A stretch of DNA of 64,000 bases, taken from NCBI GenBank assembly GCA_002683825.1, contig NYUD01000011.1:1-64000 (forward strand), in the 5' to 3' direction. A model generated the notes under the pieces. It worked only from the letters and a program-made list of their open reading frames with translations. It had not been told where the DNA came from and did not search any database. The first letter of the stretch is position 1, and the number at the start of each line of letters is the position of its first letter. Below are positions 42,056-49,942 of this stretch, one piece after another. This stretch comes from Planctomycetota bacterium. GTDB lineage: Bacteria; Planctomycetota; UBA1135; GCA-002686595. A program made the position numbers and the translations under genes.

Positions 42056-42517
42056 ATGCAACAATCCGCAACCCGAGACCTTGTCGTCGGCAGCTTCGTT
42101 CTGACCGGACTCTTGGCCCTGTGCTTCCTTTCGATCCGCGTCGGGGGCATTTCCTCGAGCGGGCTCAAGGGATTGACGTTGTACGCACACTTCGATGACA
42201 TCGGTGGCTTGACCACGCACTCCAAGGTGACGATTTCCGGAGTCAAGGTCGGCCAGGTAACCACGATCGATCTCGACGAAGACTACCGAGCGCGCGTCGA
42301 GATCGAAGTAGGCCGCCATCTCGACATAACGACGGACACCACGGCCTCCATCATCACTGCGGGCTTGCTCGGCAGTCAGTACTTGGCCCTGCAGCTAGGT
42401 GCGGAGGAGGAAAACCTCCTTCCGGGCGAGACCATTTCCTTCACCGAATCGGCCCTCGGACTCGAGCGCCTGATCGGCCAGATCATCCACAACACCGACA
42501 TCGGAGAAGGCGACTAG
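42056..42517 (+). CDS. mlaD: MlaD MCE-domain protein, second Mla locus
   Basis: A 153-residue MCE protein of near-canonical MlaD size. One membrane anchor (LVVGSFVLTGLLALCFLSIRV) is followed by the MCE domain (LYAHFDDIGGLTTHSKVTISGVKVGQV, ending ASIITAGLLGSQYLALQLG). A short C-terminal helix includes SALGLERLIGQII. In Mla systems it forms a hexameric ring taking lipid from or giving it to MlaC. ATG 42056 sits 3 bases after mlaE. It is much shorter than the MCE protein at 21519, so the two systems differ in how they bridge the periplasm. Confidence 0.95.
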   Translation: MQQSATRDLVVGSFVLTGLLALCFLSIRVGGISSSGLKGLTLYAHFDDIGGLTTHSKVTISGVKVGQVTTIDLDEDYRARVEIEVGRHLDITTDTTASIITAGLLGSQYLALQLGAEEENLLPGETISFTESALGLERLIGQIIHNTDIGEGD

Positions 42518-42519
42518 GA

Positions 42520-43332
42520 TTGGGGCGGCCCAACCTCCATTCGGGACTCTGCATCGCCGCCCTCACGTTGGTAGCGTGCTCATCGACCGGTCAAGGCCAG
42601 GACTATGACCCGCTCGAGGGCATGAACCGCAAGGTCTTCTGGTTCAACGACAAGTTCGACCGCTACTTCCTGGAGCCGGTCGCGATCGGCTACGACTGGA
42701 TCTTGCCGGATCCGATCCAACGTGCCGTCACGAACTTCGTGACGAACCTGCGCTTCCCGCTGAATTTCATCAACAACCTCCTGCAGAGCAAGCCGAAGGC
42801 TGCGGGAGAAGAGACCCTGCGTTTCCTCACCAACTCGACGATCGGCATCGGCGGCCTGCTGGATCCCGCCACCGGCCTCTTGGGGCTACATGAACACAAC
42901 GAGGACTTCGGCCAGACCCTCGCGACCTGGGGGATCCCGGCCGGTCCCTACCTCGTCCTGCCGTTCTTCGGTCCCTCGAATATTCGCGACGGGATCGGCC
43001 TGATTCCCACCTCCCTGGGGGAAGCAACCATCTATGTGCTAAACACCGAAGCCTTCGTCGCCTACTCCGCACTGCGAATCGTCGATCAGCGAGCGCGGCT
43101 GATCGAGACCATCGATAGCGCGCGCCAGGCTTCGCTGGACTATTACGTCTTTGCCCGCAATGCCTACAACCAGCTCCGGCAGGCCGAGATCGCCGCCGGG
43201 GCCAAATCCTCCCCCGGGGAAGGGGACCCCGTGGATGAAGTGGAAGATCTCTACGACGATGACCTATACGATGATAGCCTCTACGACGATGAAGCGTTCG
43301 ACGATGATGAGCGTTCAGGTGAAGAGCGCTGA
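42520..43332 (+). CDS. mlaA: MlaA/VacJ outer-membrane lipoprotein with acidic tail
   Basis: A 270-residue MlaA, the outer-membrane component that removes mislocalised phospholipid from the outer leaflet. The signal lipobox is LTLVAC. Family motifs are YDPLEGMNRKVFWFNDKFDRY, VTNFVTNLRFPLNFINNLLQ, GIGGLLDPATGLGLHEHNEDFGQTLATWG and GPYLVLPFFGPSNIRDG. The start is an unusual TTG at 42520, 2 bases after the mlaD stop. The last 30 residues are a repetitive Tyr-Asp-Asp tail (LYDD repeated) absent from E. coli MlaA; it might bind calcium or the partner porin. Its end overlaps the likely start of mlaC. Confidence 0.95.
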   Translation: MGRPNLHSGLCIAALTLVACSSTGQGQDYDPLEGMNRKVFWFNDKFDRYFLEPVAIGYDWILPDPIQRAVTNFVTNLRFPLNFINNLLQSKPKAAGEETLRFLTNSTIGIGGLLDPATGLLGLHEHNEDFGQTLATWGIPAGPYLVLPFFGPSNIRDGIGLIPTSLGEATIYVLNTEAFVAYSALRIVDQRARLIETIDSARQASLDYYVFARNAYNQLRQAEIAAGAKSSPGEGDPVDEVEDLYDDDLYDDSLYDDEAFDDDERSGEER

Positions 43333-43993
43333 GACCGGAGGGGGCCTCCGAACACTCCTGTTCGGCATGCTTCTGGTCCTGTGTTCCGCCCAGAACACTT
43401 CAACCCACACCCCTCTCGCCCCAAAGGAGAGCGCGCGCCAGGTTATCGAGAACACCACACTTCTCGTCACCCGGACGCTCAAGAACCAGGCTCTGAAGGA
43501 TCTCGAGAAGCAGGACGAGGTCATCGCCGTGGTCAACAAGCGCGTCGATTTCGAGACCGTCAGCAAACTTGTCCTCGCGCGTGGTTATCGCAAGTTCTCG
43601 AAGGACCAACGCGAGCAATTCATTTCCGAGTTCCGCCACCACCTGCTGCTGACCTACTGGAACAACGCAACGCTGTTCGAGTTCGAAAGCGTCGAGATCG
43701 TCGGTGAGCGCAAGGAAAAGCGCAACGACTGGACGGTCAAGACACTCATCCACACAACCCATGAGGACGCAAAAATCGACTACCGCCTACGCTTGCGCGG
43801 AGCCAGCGAAAAGACGGTGGGCGAGTGGAAGATCATCGACGTCATCATCGAGGGTGTCAGCCTCGTCTCGAACTTCCGCTCGCAGTTTCAGAGCCTCGTT
43901 GCGAACAGAGGGCCCGAAGGTCTCCTTGAGCTGCTCCGCAAGAAGAACGCCGAAGAGGGAAAAGCGGCGAAGGCCGAGACTTCGGATGATTGA
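43307..43993 (+). CDS. mlaC: MlaC periplasmic phospholipid-binding protein
   Basis: A 228-residue MlaC/Ttg2D family protein, the soluble carrier between MlaA and MlaD. A hydrophobic leader (GLRTLLFGMLLVLCSA) is followed by the family core: ALKDLEKQDEVIAVVNKRVDFETVSKLVLARGYRKFSKDQREQFISEFR. YWNNATLFEF, DYRLRL and WKIIDVIIEGVSLVSNFRSQFQSLV follow. ATG 43307 (or 43304) overlaps the acidic tail of mlaA; a GTG at 43319 is also possible. It ends 40 bases before the stop of the convergent sulfatase gene, with no strong terminator between. Good fit in length and order. Confidence 0.93.
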   Translation: MSVQVKSAETGGGLRTLLFGMLLVLCSAQNTSTHTPLAPKESARQVIENTTLLVTRTLKNQALKDLEKQDEVIAVVNKRVDFETVSKLVLARGYRKFSKDQREQFISEFRHHLLLTYWNNATLFEFESVEIVGERKEKRNDWTVKTLIHTTHEDAKIDYRLRLRGASEKTVGEWKIIDVIIEGVSLVSNFRSQFQSLVANRGPEGLLELLRKKNAEEGKAAKAETSDD

Positions 43994-44033
43994 GGTCTGA
44001 ACTCGACGTGGCCGTCGCCCCGCGGGCGCGGGT

Positions 44034-45320
44034 TCAATTCCCGGTTGTCGGTGGCATCCGGCTCGGTATTTCCGCAAGGAAAGCGCTCAGGCGAACGTAG
44101 GCCTGACGCGCCTCCCCCTCCAGTCCCGCGGGCGAAAGGGGATTGCGTTCCAGGGGTTTGGTCGTGAGGTCATACAACCACTCCTCCCCCCCCACCCGGC
44201 GCAACTTCCAGCGCTCGTCACGCACCATGACATCGTCCCCGCGGCCCTTGTTCTTGTTGTTGGTCTCGAACTTCTCGGAGAAGACGAACTCCCGGCCCTC
44301 GTACTCCTCGCCTTCGACAAACGCCGCTGCGAACGACACCGAATCCTCGCCACCACGCTTCCAGCTGGGCTGGGCACCGGCGATTTCCGCCAGGGTTGCA
44401 TAGACGTCGGTGCAGGAGATGAGAGCCTTCGTGGACTTTCCCCGGGCCTGCGGAGCGATCTTCGGACCGAACACGATCATCGGCACGCGAACACCACGGT
44501 CGTAGGTGGACGACTTTCCGCGCTGGGTCGCTCCGTTGATGGCCGGCGGTGTCCCGTTGTCGGAAATCAGAAAGAACCACGTGTTTGCGTCCATGAGCTT
44601 CAAGAGCTCTTCCACGACGAGATCCCCGGCCTCGACCATCTCCAGGAACCGACCTGAACGCACCGGCGGGCGATCCGTGCGACGCCATTCCTCGGGCGGT
44701 TTGTGATAGGGAGCGTGGGGGGTGTTCAGCGAAACCACCATCAACCTGGGGGAAGGCGTCTTTTTCCACCACTGCTTCGCCACCTCAACCTGCACGGCCG
44801 TCGGGTATGTCTCCTCCATCCGGCCGACCCCCTGGTCGATGCGGTACCAGCTGCCGTAACCGCGCCCGCGGTTGGACCGGAGATTCGCGGGAGTTCCCGC
44901 CAACCAATGATCGAAGCCGCCGACCTCCAGGGCCGAGCGCTCGGCGAGAGCCACCCCATCGTCTGCAAAGGCCCCCGCATGCCACTTGCCGATCAAACAG
45001 GTCTCGTAACCCACCGCGGAAAGCACGCGCGGCAGCGTCTCGATGTCCGCGGAGGGCGAAGGGTTCTCCGGCCCGGGCGGCACGTAGTGGTTGATCCCCT
45101 CACCCACACCCATCCGTCGTGGAAGCCGGCCGGTCCACAGGGCCACGCGTGTCGACGAACAGACCGGCATCGTGTGAAACCCCTCGAACGAGATGCCCTG
45201 CTCACGAAGAGAGTCGATCGCCGGCGTTTCGGCAGAGGCCAGGTCCGGCCAGGAAACGTCGTCCAGCACGCAGACGATTATGGAAGGCGGCGGAGGAGGA
45301 GGAGGGGCCTGGGCGAACAA
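44034..45320 (-). CDS. Sulfatase with atypical active-site motif and no intact signal peptide
   Basis: A 428-residue S1-family sulfatase. Metal-site Asp20-Asp21 (VLDDVSW), the KWHAG motif (Lys and His), LNTPHAPYHKPP and the second metal site FLISDNGTPP are present. The formylglycine motif position reads Cys54-Ser-Ser-Thr-Arg58 (MPVCSSTRVALWTGR), so the usual CxPxR Pro is Ser. The only start upstream of the core is a TTG at 45320, directly preceded by a stop codon. The first residues FAQAPPPPPPP look like the end of a signal peptide whose hydrophobic part is absent. It lies 20 bases after the TPR gene stop and may be co-transcribed. Localisation is therefore uncertain. Confidence 0.85.
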   Translation of the reverse strand: MFAQAPPPPPPPSIIVCVLDDVSWPDLASAETPAIDSLREQGISFEGFHTMPVCSSTRVALWTGRLPRRMGVGEGINHYVPPGPENPSPSADIETLPRVLSAVGYETCLIGKWHAGAFADDGVALAERSALEVGGFDHWLAGTPANLRSNRGRGYGSWYRIDQGVGRMEETYPTAVQVEVAKQWWKKTPSPRLMVVSLNTPHAPYHKPPEEWRRTDRPPVRSGRFLEMVEAGDLVVEELLKLMDANTWFFLISDNGTPPAINGATQRGKSSTYDRGVRVPMIVFGPKIAPQARGKSTKALISCTDVYATLAEIAGAQPSWKRGGEDSVSFAAAFVEGEEYEGREFVFSEKFETNNKNKGRGDDVMVRDERWKLRRVGGEEWLYDLTTKPLERNPLSPAGLEGEARQAYVRLSAFLAEIPSRMPPTTGN

Positions 45321-45340
45321 GTTGGTCTAAAGCATACCCG

Positions 45341-46606
45341 CTAACGCATCGCCCGGGCGCGGGTCAGCCCCTGCTTCGCACGCGGGTGTTGGGGATCGAG
45401 CTTCAACGCACGCTCGTAGTGGTGGATCGCACCGTCGACATCGCCGGCCTCCAGGCACACGGCCCCCCAGTCCGCGAGGGTGCCGGCCCCCAGGGCGATA
45501 CGACGATCCGCCTCGCGGTACAGATCCAAGGCCTCCTGCGTTCGTTTCCCCTGGAACAACGTCGCTGCAAGGCGCGCCCAGCCTTCTTCACCCTGGGGTT
45601 GAAGCGCGACCACCTTGCGGTAGCTCCGCTCCGCCTCCCCCAGGCGCTGCGCGGTCTCGTCGAGCTTGCCCAGTTCGAGGTGAGCGAAGGCGAAGTCCGG
45701 CGCCAGGTCGATGGCCCTCGACACCGCCCTGCGGGCTTCCTCCGCACGGCCTGCTCGACGTAGAACCAGCGCCAGATTGCGCCAGACCCACGGGTCATCG
45801 GGCCGGGTTTCGGCGACGGCCTCGAGATGCTCCGCACTCGCCTGGTAATTTCCCAGCGACAACGCGACCTCCGCACGACCGAGCAACGAGGCCGAGCTGA
45901 TCGAGAAGAGCGCCACCTCGTCACGGTAGGAATCCGGCATGGATTCCAGCGCTTGACCCGCGTCCGCCCGCGCCGCGGCGCGGCGAGCCTGGGCCCCATC
46001 GCCCAGCTTGCCGTAGGCACGGGCCAGCCCAGCCCAGGCAGCCGCATCCTGAGGTGTTCGAGCGACCGCCTGTTGAAAGTGCCGCACGGCTTCGCCCGCG
46101 CGTCCGGACGCCGAAAGGACATGGCCGAGACCTCTCTGGGCCGCGGCGAGATCGGCATCGCACTCGAGCGCTTCTCGATAGGCCAGCTCGGCCTCCTCGA
46201 ACCGGCCGCCGTTCATGCGCGCATCGCCCCAGCGGCAATAGAGCGGAGCGTGACCGCCCTTCGACTTTGCAGCCGTGGCGAAAAGCTCTTCTAGCTCTTC
46301 CAGAGGTCGTCTCAGCTCGTGGCCGACAAAGGCCAGGCCGTAGGCCCATCGAAACTCACCGACATCGAGTGCGTGTGCGCGTGCGTAAATCAAGAAGGCG
46401 GATTCGAACTCGCCGTGGGCATCCAGGAGCTGGGCCAACAGGCCCCAGGCCCCCGCGTCGTCGGGGTGATTTTCGACCGCCGCATGCGCCTCTCGAATGT
46501 GGGCGGCCACACGCGGTTCCATCCCGCAGGTATCGACCTCGGGAACTTCCCATGCAGGGGAACAGGCGACGAAAAGGAGCGCCGCCAGCGCCGTCCGCTG
46601 CGTCAC
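45341..46606 (-). CDS. TPR-repeat lipoprotein
   Basis: A 421-residue exported TPR protein. The signal VTQRTALAALLFVAC has a lipobox with Cys at residue 15. At least ten TPR units follow (for example AEHLEAVAETRPDDPWVWRN, ALVLRRAGRAEEARRAVSRA, ALDLYREADRRIALGAGT, AIHHYERALKLDPQHP). Such proteins scaffold protein complexes at the membrane. The start is GTG 46606, which overlaps the stop of the CRTAC1 gene as GTGA, so translation is probably coupled. CRTAC1-TPR pairs recur in planctomycetes and acidobacteria; the biochemical role is unknown. Confidence 0.88.
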   Translation of the reverse strand: MTQRTALAALLFVACSPAWEVPEVDTCGMEPRVAAHIREAHAAVENHPDDAGAWGLLAQLLDAHGEFESAFLIYARAHALDVGEFRWAYGLAFVGHELRRPLEELEELFATAAKSKGGHAPLYCRWGDARMNGGRFEEAELAYREALECDADLAAAQRGLGHVLSASGRAGEAVRHFQQAVARTPQDAAAWAGLARAYGKLGDGAQARRAAARADAGQALESMPDSYRDEVALFSISSASLLGRAEVALSLGNYQASAEHLEAVAETRPDDPWVWRNLALVLRRAGRAEEARRAVSRAIDLAPDFAFAHLELGKLDETAQRLGEAERSYRKVVALQPQGEEGWARLAATLFQGKRTQEALDLYREADRRIALGAGTLADWGAVCLEAGDVDGAIHHYERALKLDPQHPRAKQGLTRARAMR

Positions 46607-48240
46607 AGCGCTCGCCCCTCTCCGCGGTTGACGATCTGAACCCTCTCCAGGGCACCGATGGCGAACGCCTCTTCTGTTCCATCGGGCCAGCGAATTCGCA
46701 GCTCTTCCGGGATCGCACCGTCCGGTATGCCAAAGTGCGCGTCCGGGGATCCGCACGAAAGATAGCTCGAAGTGTGCGTCACGAGTCGGACCTGCCTCCC
46801 CGCATCGGTTTCGAGTTCGACCTCCGTCCCCAGGGCGATGCGCTCCCCCTCCATGGGGCGTACGCAGAGCCACGTCCCCTTGCGCTCCGACTCGTCCAGC
46901 CACAGGCGCACGGGACCCTCGATCTGCGCGATCAACAGGTCGAGGTCGCCGTCCCCATCGACATCTCCGCTGGCCAGGCCGCGTGAGATTTCTATCGTCT
47001 CAGGCGACCATGCCTGCGGCTCCAACACGAAGACTCCGTCGCGATTCTCTATCATCGCGTTGGGCTCGGCGTATTCGTTCCAGGGAGCGTCATTGTCCGC
47101 GCGAGCATGGGGGCCGGCTCGCAGAACACGGCCATTGGCGATCGCGAGATCGAGATCGCCATCCAGCTGGGCATCGAAGGCAGCCACACCGAAGCCGGTG
47201 AAGGGAACGCTGATCTGACCTAGCCCGCTGCGGGCACTCACATCATCGAACCCCACATCAACGCCGGCATAGAGGGTGTTGGTCTCCCCCGTGAGATGGG
47301 TCAAGAAGAGATCCAGCCGTCCGTCCCGGGTCAAATCGGCGGCCACCACGCCCATGCCCGCTTGCGCCGTTCCGTTCAGGTCAAAGGCCGCCCCGAGCTC
47401 CGCTGCCGCCTCACGAAAACGACCGTTTCCCAGGTTGAGCCACACGTGATTGGGATAGCCGTCGTTGGCGACAAAGACGTCCTGCCTTCCGTCGCGATCG
47501 ACATCGAAGGACACGACGCCGAGCCCGGCGGCCGGAGCCACCGCGAGAATCCCGGCTGCTTCGCTGCCATCCTCGAAGTGCCAGTCGACACCGTCGAAGC
47601 GGTTCAGGAGAAGCACGTCGCGCTCGGCCGGCAGCGCCTTGGGGTTGCAATAGTCCGGGCGCCCACTGAGGCCCGCGCACTGTTTGAATCGGTCGTCGTG
47701 CACGTAGCGAACGACCCAGAGATCCAGACGCCCATCCCGGTCCGTGTCCAGAAAAGTGGCCGAGGTCGACCAGCCGCCGACCTCTACATGGGCCTCTTCC
47801 GTCGCATCCTCGAAGATCCCGCCACCGGTGTTGCGATAGATCCGATCCGCACCGGCATTGGACAGGTAGACGTCAAGGTCGCCATCCCCTTCCACATCCC
47901 CCACCGCCAGGCCCATCCCGAACCCGCGATCGCCCAGCCCGGCCGCCTCGGTGGCCTCCTCGAAACGCCCCGTCCCATCGTTGACGAAGAATCGATTCGG
48001 CCCGTCCCCCTGCACGAGATAGGTGTCCGGATCACCGTCGCCATCCGCGTCGAACAGCGCACAGCCGCCGCCCATGATCTCGCGCAGCCTGCGCCTGCCC
48101 GAAGCGCCGCTTCGATGCTGAAAAGTAAGGTTCGCAGCAGCGGCCGCTTCCCGGAACCCGAGCCCGGGCACGGCCCCGGGAGAATCCGCGGAACAGCCGA
48201 CGCCAAGGGCAGCGAAAAAGACCAGCACGCCGGCTCGCAT
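46603..48240 (-). CDS. CRTAC1-family FG-GAP/ASPIC-UnbV lipoprotein
   Basis: A 545-residue exported protein. The lipobox is LGVGC (Cys16). The propeller of FG-GAP/VCBS repeats has calcium loops FDADGDGDPDTYLV, GDVEGDGDLDVYLS, DTDRDGRLDLWVV, FDVDRDGRQDVFVA, DLTRDGRLDLFLT and FDAQLDGDLDLAIA. The C-terminal ASPIC/UnbV domain includes TSSYLSCGSPDAHFGIPDGA and RIRWPDGTEEAF. This is the CRTAC1 architecture, of unknown function, often surface-attached. ATG 48240 gives the lipobox; the open frame to 48420 is not coding. The overlapping TPR gene follows as a translationally coupled partner. Confidence 0.92.
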   Translation of the reverse strand: MRAGVLVFFAALGVGCSADSPGAVPGLGFREAAAAANLTFQHRSGASGRRRLREIMGGGCALFDADGDGDPDTYLVQGDGPNRFFVNDGTGRFEEATEAAGLGDRGFGMGLAVGDVEGDGDLDVYLSNAGADRIYRNTGGGIFEDATEEAHVEVGGWSTSATFLDTDRDGRLDLWVVRYVHDDRFKQCAGLSGRPDYCNPKALPAERDVLLLNRFDGVDWHFEDGSEAAGILAVAPAAGLGVVSFDVDRDGRQDVFVANDGYPNHVWLNLGNGRFREAAAELGAAFDLNGTAQAGMGVVAADLTRDGRLDLFLTHLTGETNTLYAGVDVGFDDVSARSGLGQISVPFTGFGVAAFDAQLDGDLDLAIANGRVLRAGPHARADNDAPWNEYAEPNAMIENRDGVFVLEPQAWSPETIEISRGLASGDVDGDGDLDLLIAQIEGPVRLWLDESERKGTWLCVRPMEGERIALGTEVELETDAGRQVRLVTHTSSYLSCGSPDAHFGIPDGAIPEELRIRWPDGTEEAFAIGALERVQIVNRGEGRAL

Positions 48241-48349
48241 GGGCCCATCATAGGAGGTCCCGACCGCTCCGTTGCGTTCGGTGTGAAGCGATCCGGCAGG
48301 GGGAACGACCAGGGACGATCCAGCGGCGGAAGTCACCCCCGCCGGTCGT

Positions 48350-48883
48350 CTAGCCGGCAGGGGGACCCGGCGGGAGCAACATGCCCTCGCAACAACATTT
48401 CTCCCCTCGCGCCACCACATCTTCGTAGTTGCGGCAAGTCTTACAACCCTCCCAAAAGGCCGGATCCTGCGTGAGTTGATCGAGCGGGACGATCTCGAAG
48501 CCCAGAGCCAGGTTGAGTTTGCGCACCTGCGGAGAGGTCGTGAGGCTGATCAGCCGGGCGTCTGGAAGCTGTCGGCGCGATGAATCGAAGAGCACGCGCT
48601 TCAGGTCACCTCCGAGCCCCGCACCGCGATAATCCGCGCGAACCACGAGACCGGAGTGGGACACGAAGGTGTCCTCTTGCCATGAGGACCAGTAGCCGAA
48701 ACCAACCAGTTCGTCCCCGTCGAGGGCGACCGCTGCGCGACGCGCCCGGACCTTCTTCGCCAGCCACTCGGTTGTGCGCGTGGCGATGTCGTGGTGGGAC
48801 GAGGCCTCGGCGATCAGGTGTGCGGCTTGCTCCGCCCGCGGCGTGTCCTCAGGGGTCGACTCGCGAACTTCGATGCCGCCCAT
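48350..48883 (-). CDS. GNAT acetyltransferase associated with arginine biosynthesis genes
   Basis: A 177-residue GNAT-fold protein. The acetyl-CoA motif A is VRADYRGAGLGGDLKRVLFD (R/QxxGxG/A present). Strand motifs YWSSWQEDTFVSHSGLVV and SLTTSPQVRKLNLALGFEIV follow. The C-terminal Cys cluster WEGCKTCRNYEDV...CCCEGMLLPP resembles a subgroup I associate, from memory, with arginine operons of Bacteroidetes. With the carbamoyltransferase 12 bases upstream it is a candidate N-acetylglutamate synthase or a related acylase, but this is inference. ATG 48883 begins close to the fold (MGGIEVRESTPED). Confidence 0.8.
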   Translation of the reverse strand: MGGIEVRESTPEDTPRAEQAAHLIAEASSHHDIATRTTEWLAKKVRARRAAVALDGDELVGFGYWSSWQEDTFVSHSGLVVRADYRGAGLGGDLKRVLFDSSRRQLPDARLISLTTSPQVRKLNLALGFEIVPLDQLTQDPAFWEGCKTCRNYEDVVARGEKCCCEGMLLPPGPPAG

Positions 48884-48895
48884 CGATCCCCTGGG

Positions 48896-49942
48896 TCAGC
48901 CCCGGCTCAAGGCGCCGAACACCGCGGCGGCGGTCCAGAGCCTGTTCTCCGCTTCGTCCTTGACGGCGGACATCGACGAATCGAGCACGCCGTCGGTGAC
49001 CACGATGTTGCGGCGCACGGGTAGGCAGTGCATGAATATGGCGTCGGCGCTCTTCGACATCTTGTCCGTATCCACGACCCACTTCTCGCGCAAGTGGGCC
49101 TTGTCCCTGGCTTCCTGATCGAAGCGACCGTAATAGTCCAGCGATCCCCAGGCCTTGGCGCAGACAACATGGGCCCCGGAGTAGGCAGCGTCGATATCGT
49201 CGGTCTCCTGGAGCGACCCGCCGAGGGATTCGGTGCGCATGCGCGCCTGGTCGACCACCTCGGACTCGAGCCCATAGCCTTCGGGGCGCAGGATCGTGAC
49301 GTCCATGCCCAGGTTCGCAGCCGACAGGAGCTGCGAATGGGGCGTGGCCACGGGAAGTGACTTGGGATGCCAGGCCCACGTCAGAACGTACTTCTTCCCG
49401 CGCGTCTCGCCCATGCGTTCAACCATCGTGGCCGAGTCCGCCAGGCCCTGCATGGGATGCCATCGGTTCGATTCGAGGTTGACGACGGGGACCTCTGCGA
49501 ATTCGATGAAGCGGTGAATGAACTCGTCGACCTTCAATTCGTCGTACGACCCAGTCGCTTGCCCCTGTGTCGAGCCGACAGTAATCAGTTCGGATTTGCG
49601 GATGCCGACGAAATGGCACATGCGCGAGAGCACGGGCGCGAGCTCGCGGATGTGCTCCTGCGTATTGCCGTCCATGACGACGCCTTCGCCACACTCGAAG
49701 TTCCAGGTGTCTTTACCCGGGTTGATGGCGATGGCGGTGCCGCCATAGCGCGCCATCGCGGACTCGCAGGAGATGCGCGTGCGCACGGAGGGGTTGAAGA
49801 AGAGCAGCGCTGCGACCTTGCTTTGCAGAGCGGCCTTTTCCTTACCCGCTTTTAGCGCCAGCGCGTAGTCCACAAGACCACGGATCTCGTCGACCGAATA
49901 GTCGAGGGTGGTGATCCAGTTGCGCTCGCGCAGCGAAATCAT
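48896..49942 (-). CDS. argF': N-acylornithine carbamoyltransferase (AOTCase-like)
   Basis: A 348-residue transcarbamylase that makes N-acetyl- (or N-succinyl-) citrulline from carbamoyl phosphate and acylornithine, an alternative arginine route. Carbamoyl-phosphate motif FFNPSVRTR is at 48-56. PGKDTWNFECGEGVVMDG is at 75-92 and RGKKYVLTWAWHPKSLP follows. The CLPVRRN motif replaces the CLPAxRG of ordinary OTC. These are features of the knotted AOTCase/SOTCase branch. At the substrate-selective position (Glu in AOTCase, Pro in SOTCase as I recall) it has Gln95 (DGNTQEH). ATG 49942 overlaps the GTPase gene end by 4 bases and the GNAT gene follows after 12 bases. Confidence 0.9.
   Translation of the reverse strand: MISLRERNWITTLDYSVDEIRGLVDYALALKAGKEKAALQSKVAALLFFNPSVRTRISCESAMARYGGTAIAINPGKDTWNFECGEGVVMDGNTQEHIRELAPVLSRMCHFVGIRKSELITVGSTQGQATGSYDELKVDEFIHRFIEFAEVPVVNLESNRWHPMQGLADSATMVERMGETRGKKYVLTWAWHPKSLPVATPHSQLLSAANLGMDVTILRPEGYGLESEVVDQARMRTESLGGSLQETDDIDAAYSGAHVVCAKAWGSLDYYGRFDQEARDKAHLREKWVVDTDKMSKSADAIFMHCLPVRRNIVVTDGVLDSSMSAVKDEAENRLWTAAAVFGALSRG

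Noticed and set aside
44029-44043. T-arm-like sequence (cggg-ttcaatt-cccg) suggesting a tRNA 3' remnant or attachment site
   Set aside because: No matching acceptor, anticodon arm or CCA lies around it, and it is inside the end of the sulfatase coding sequence; probably chance.
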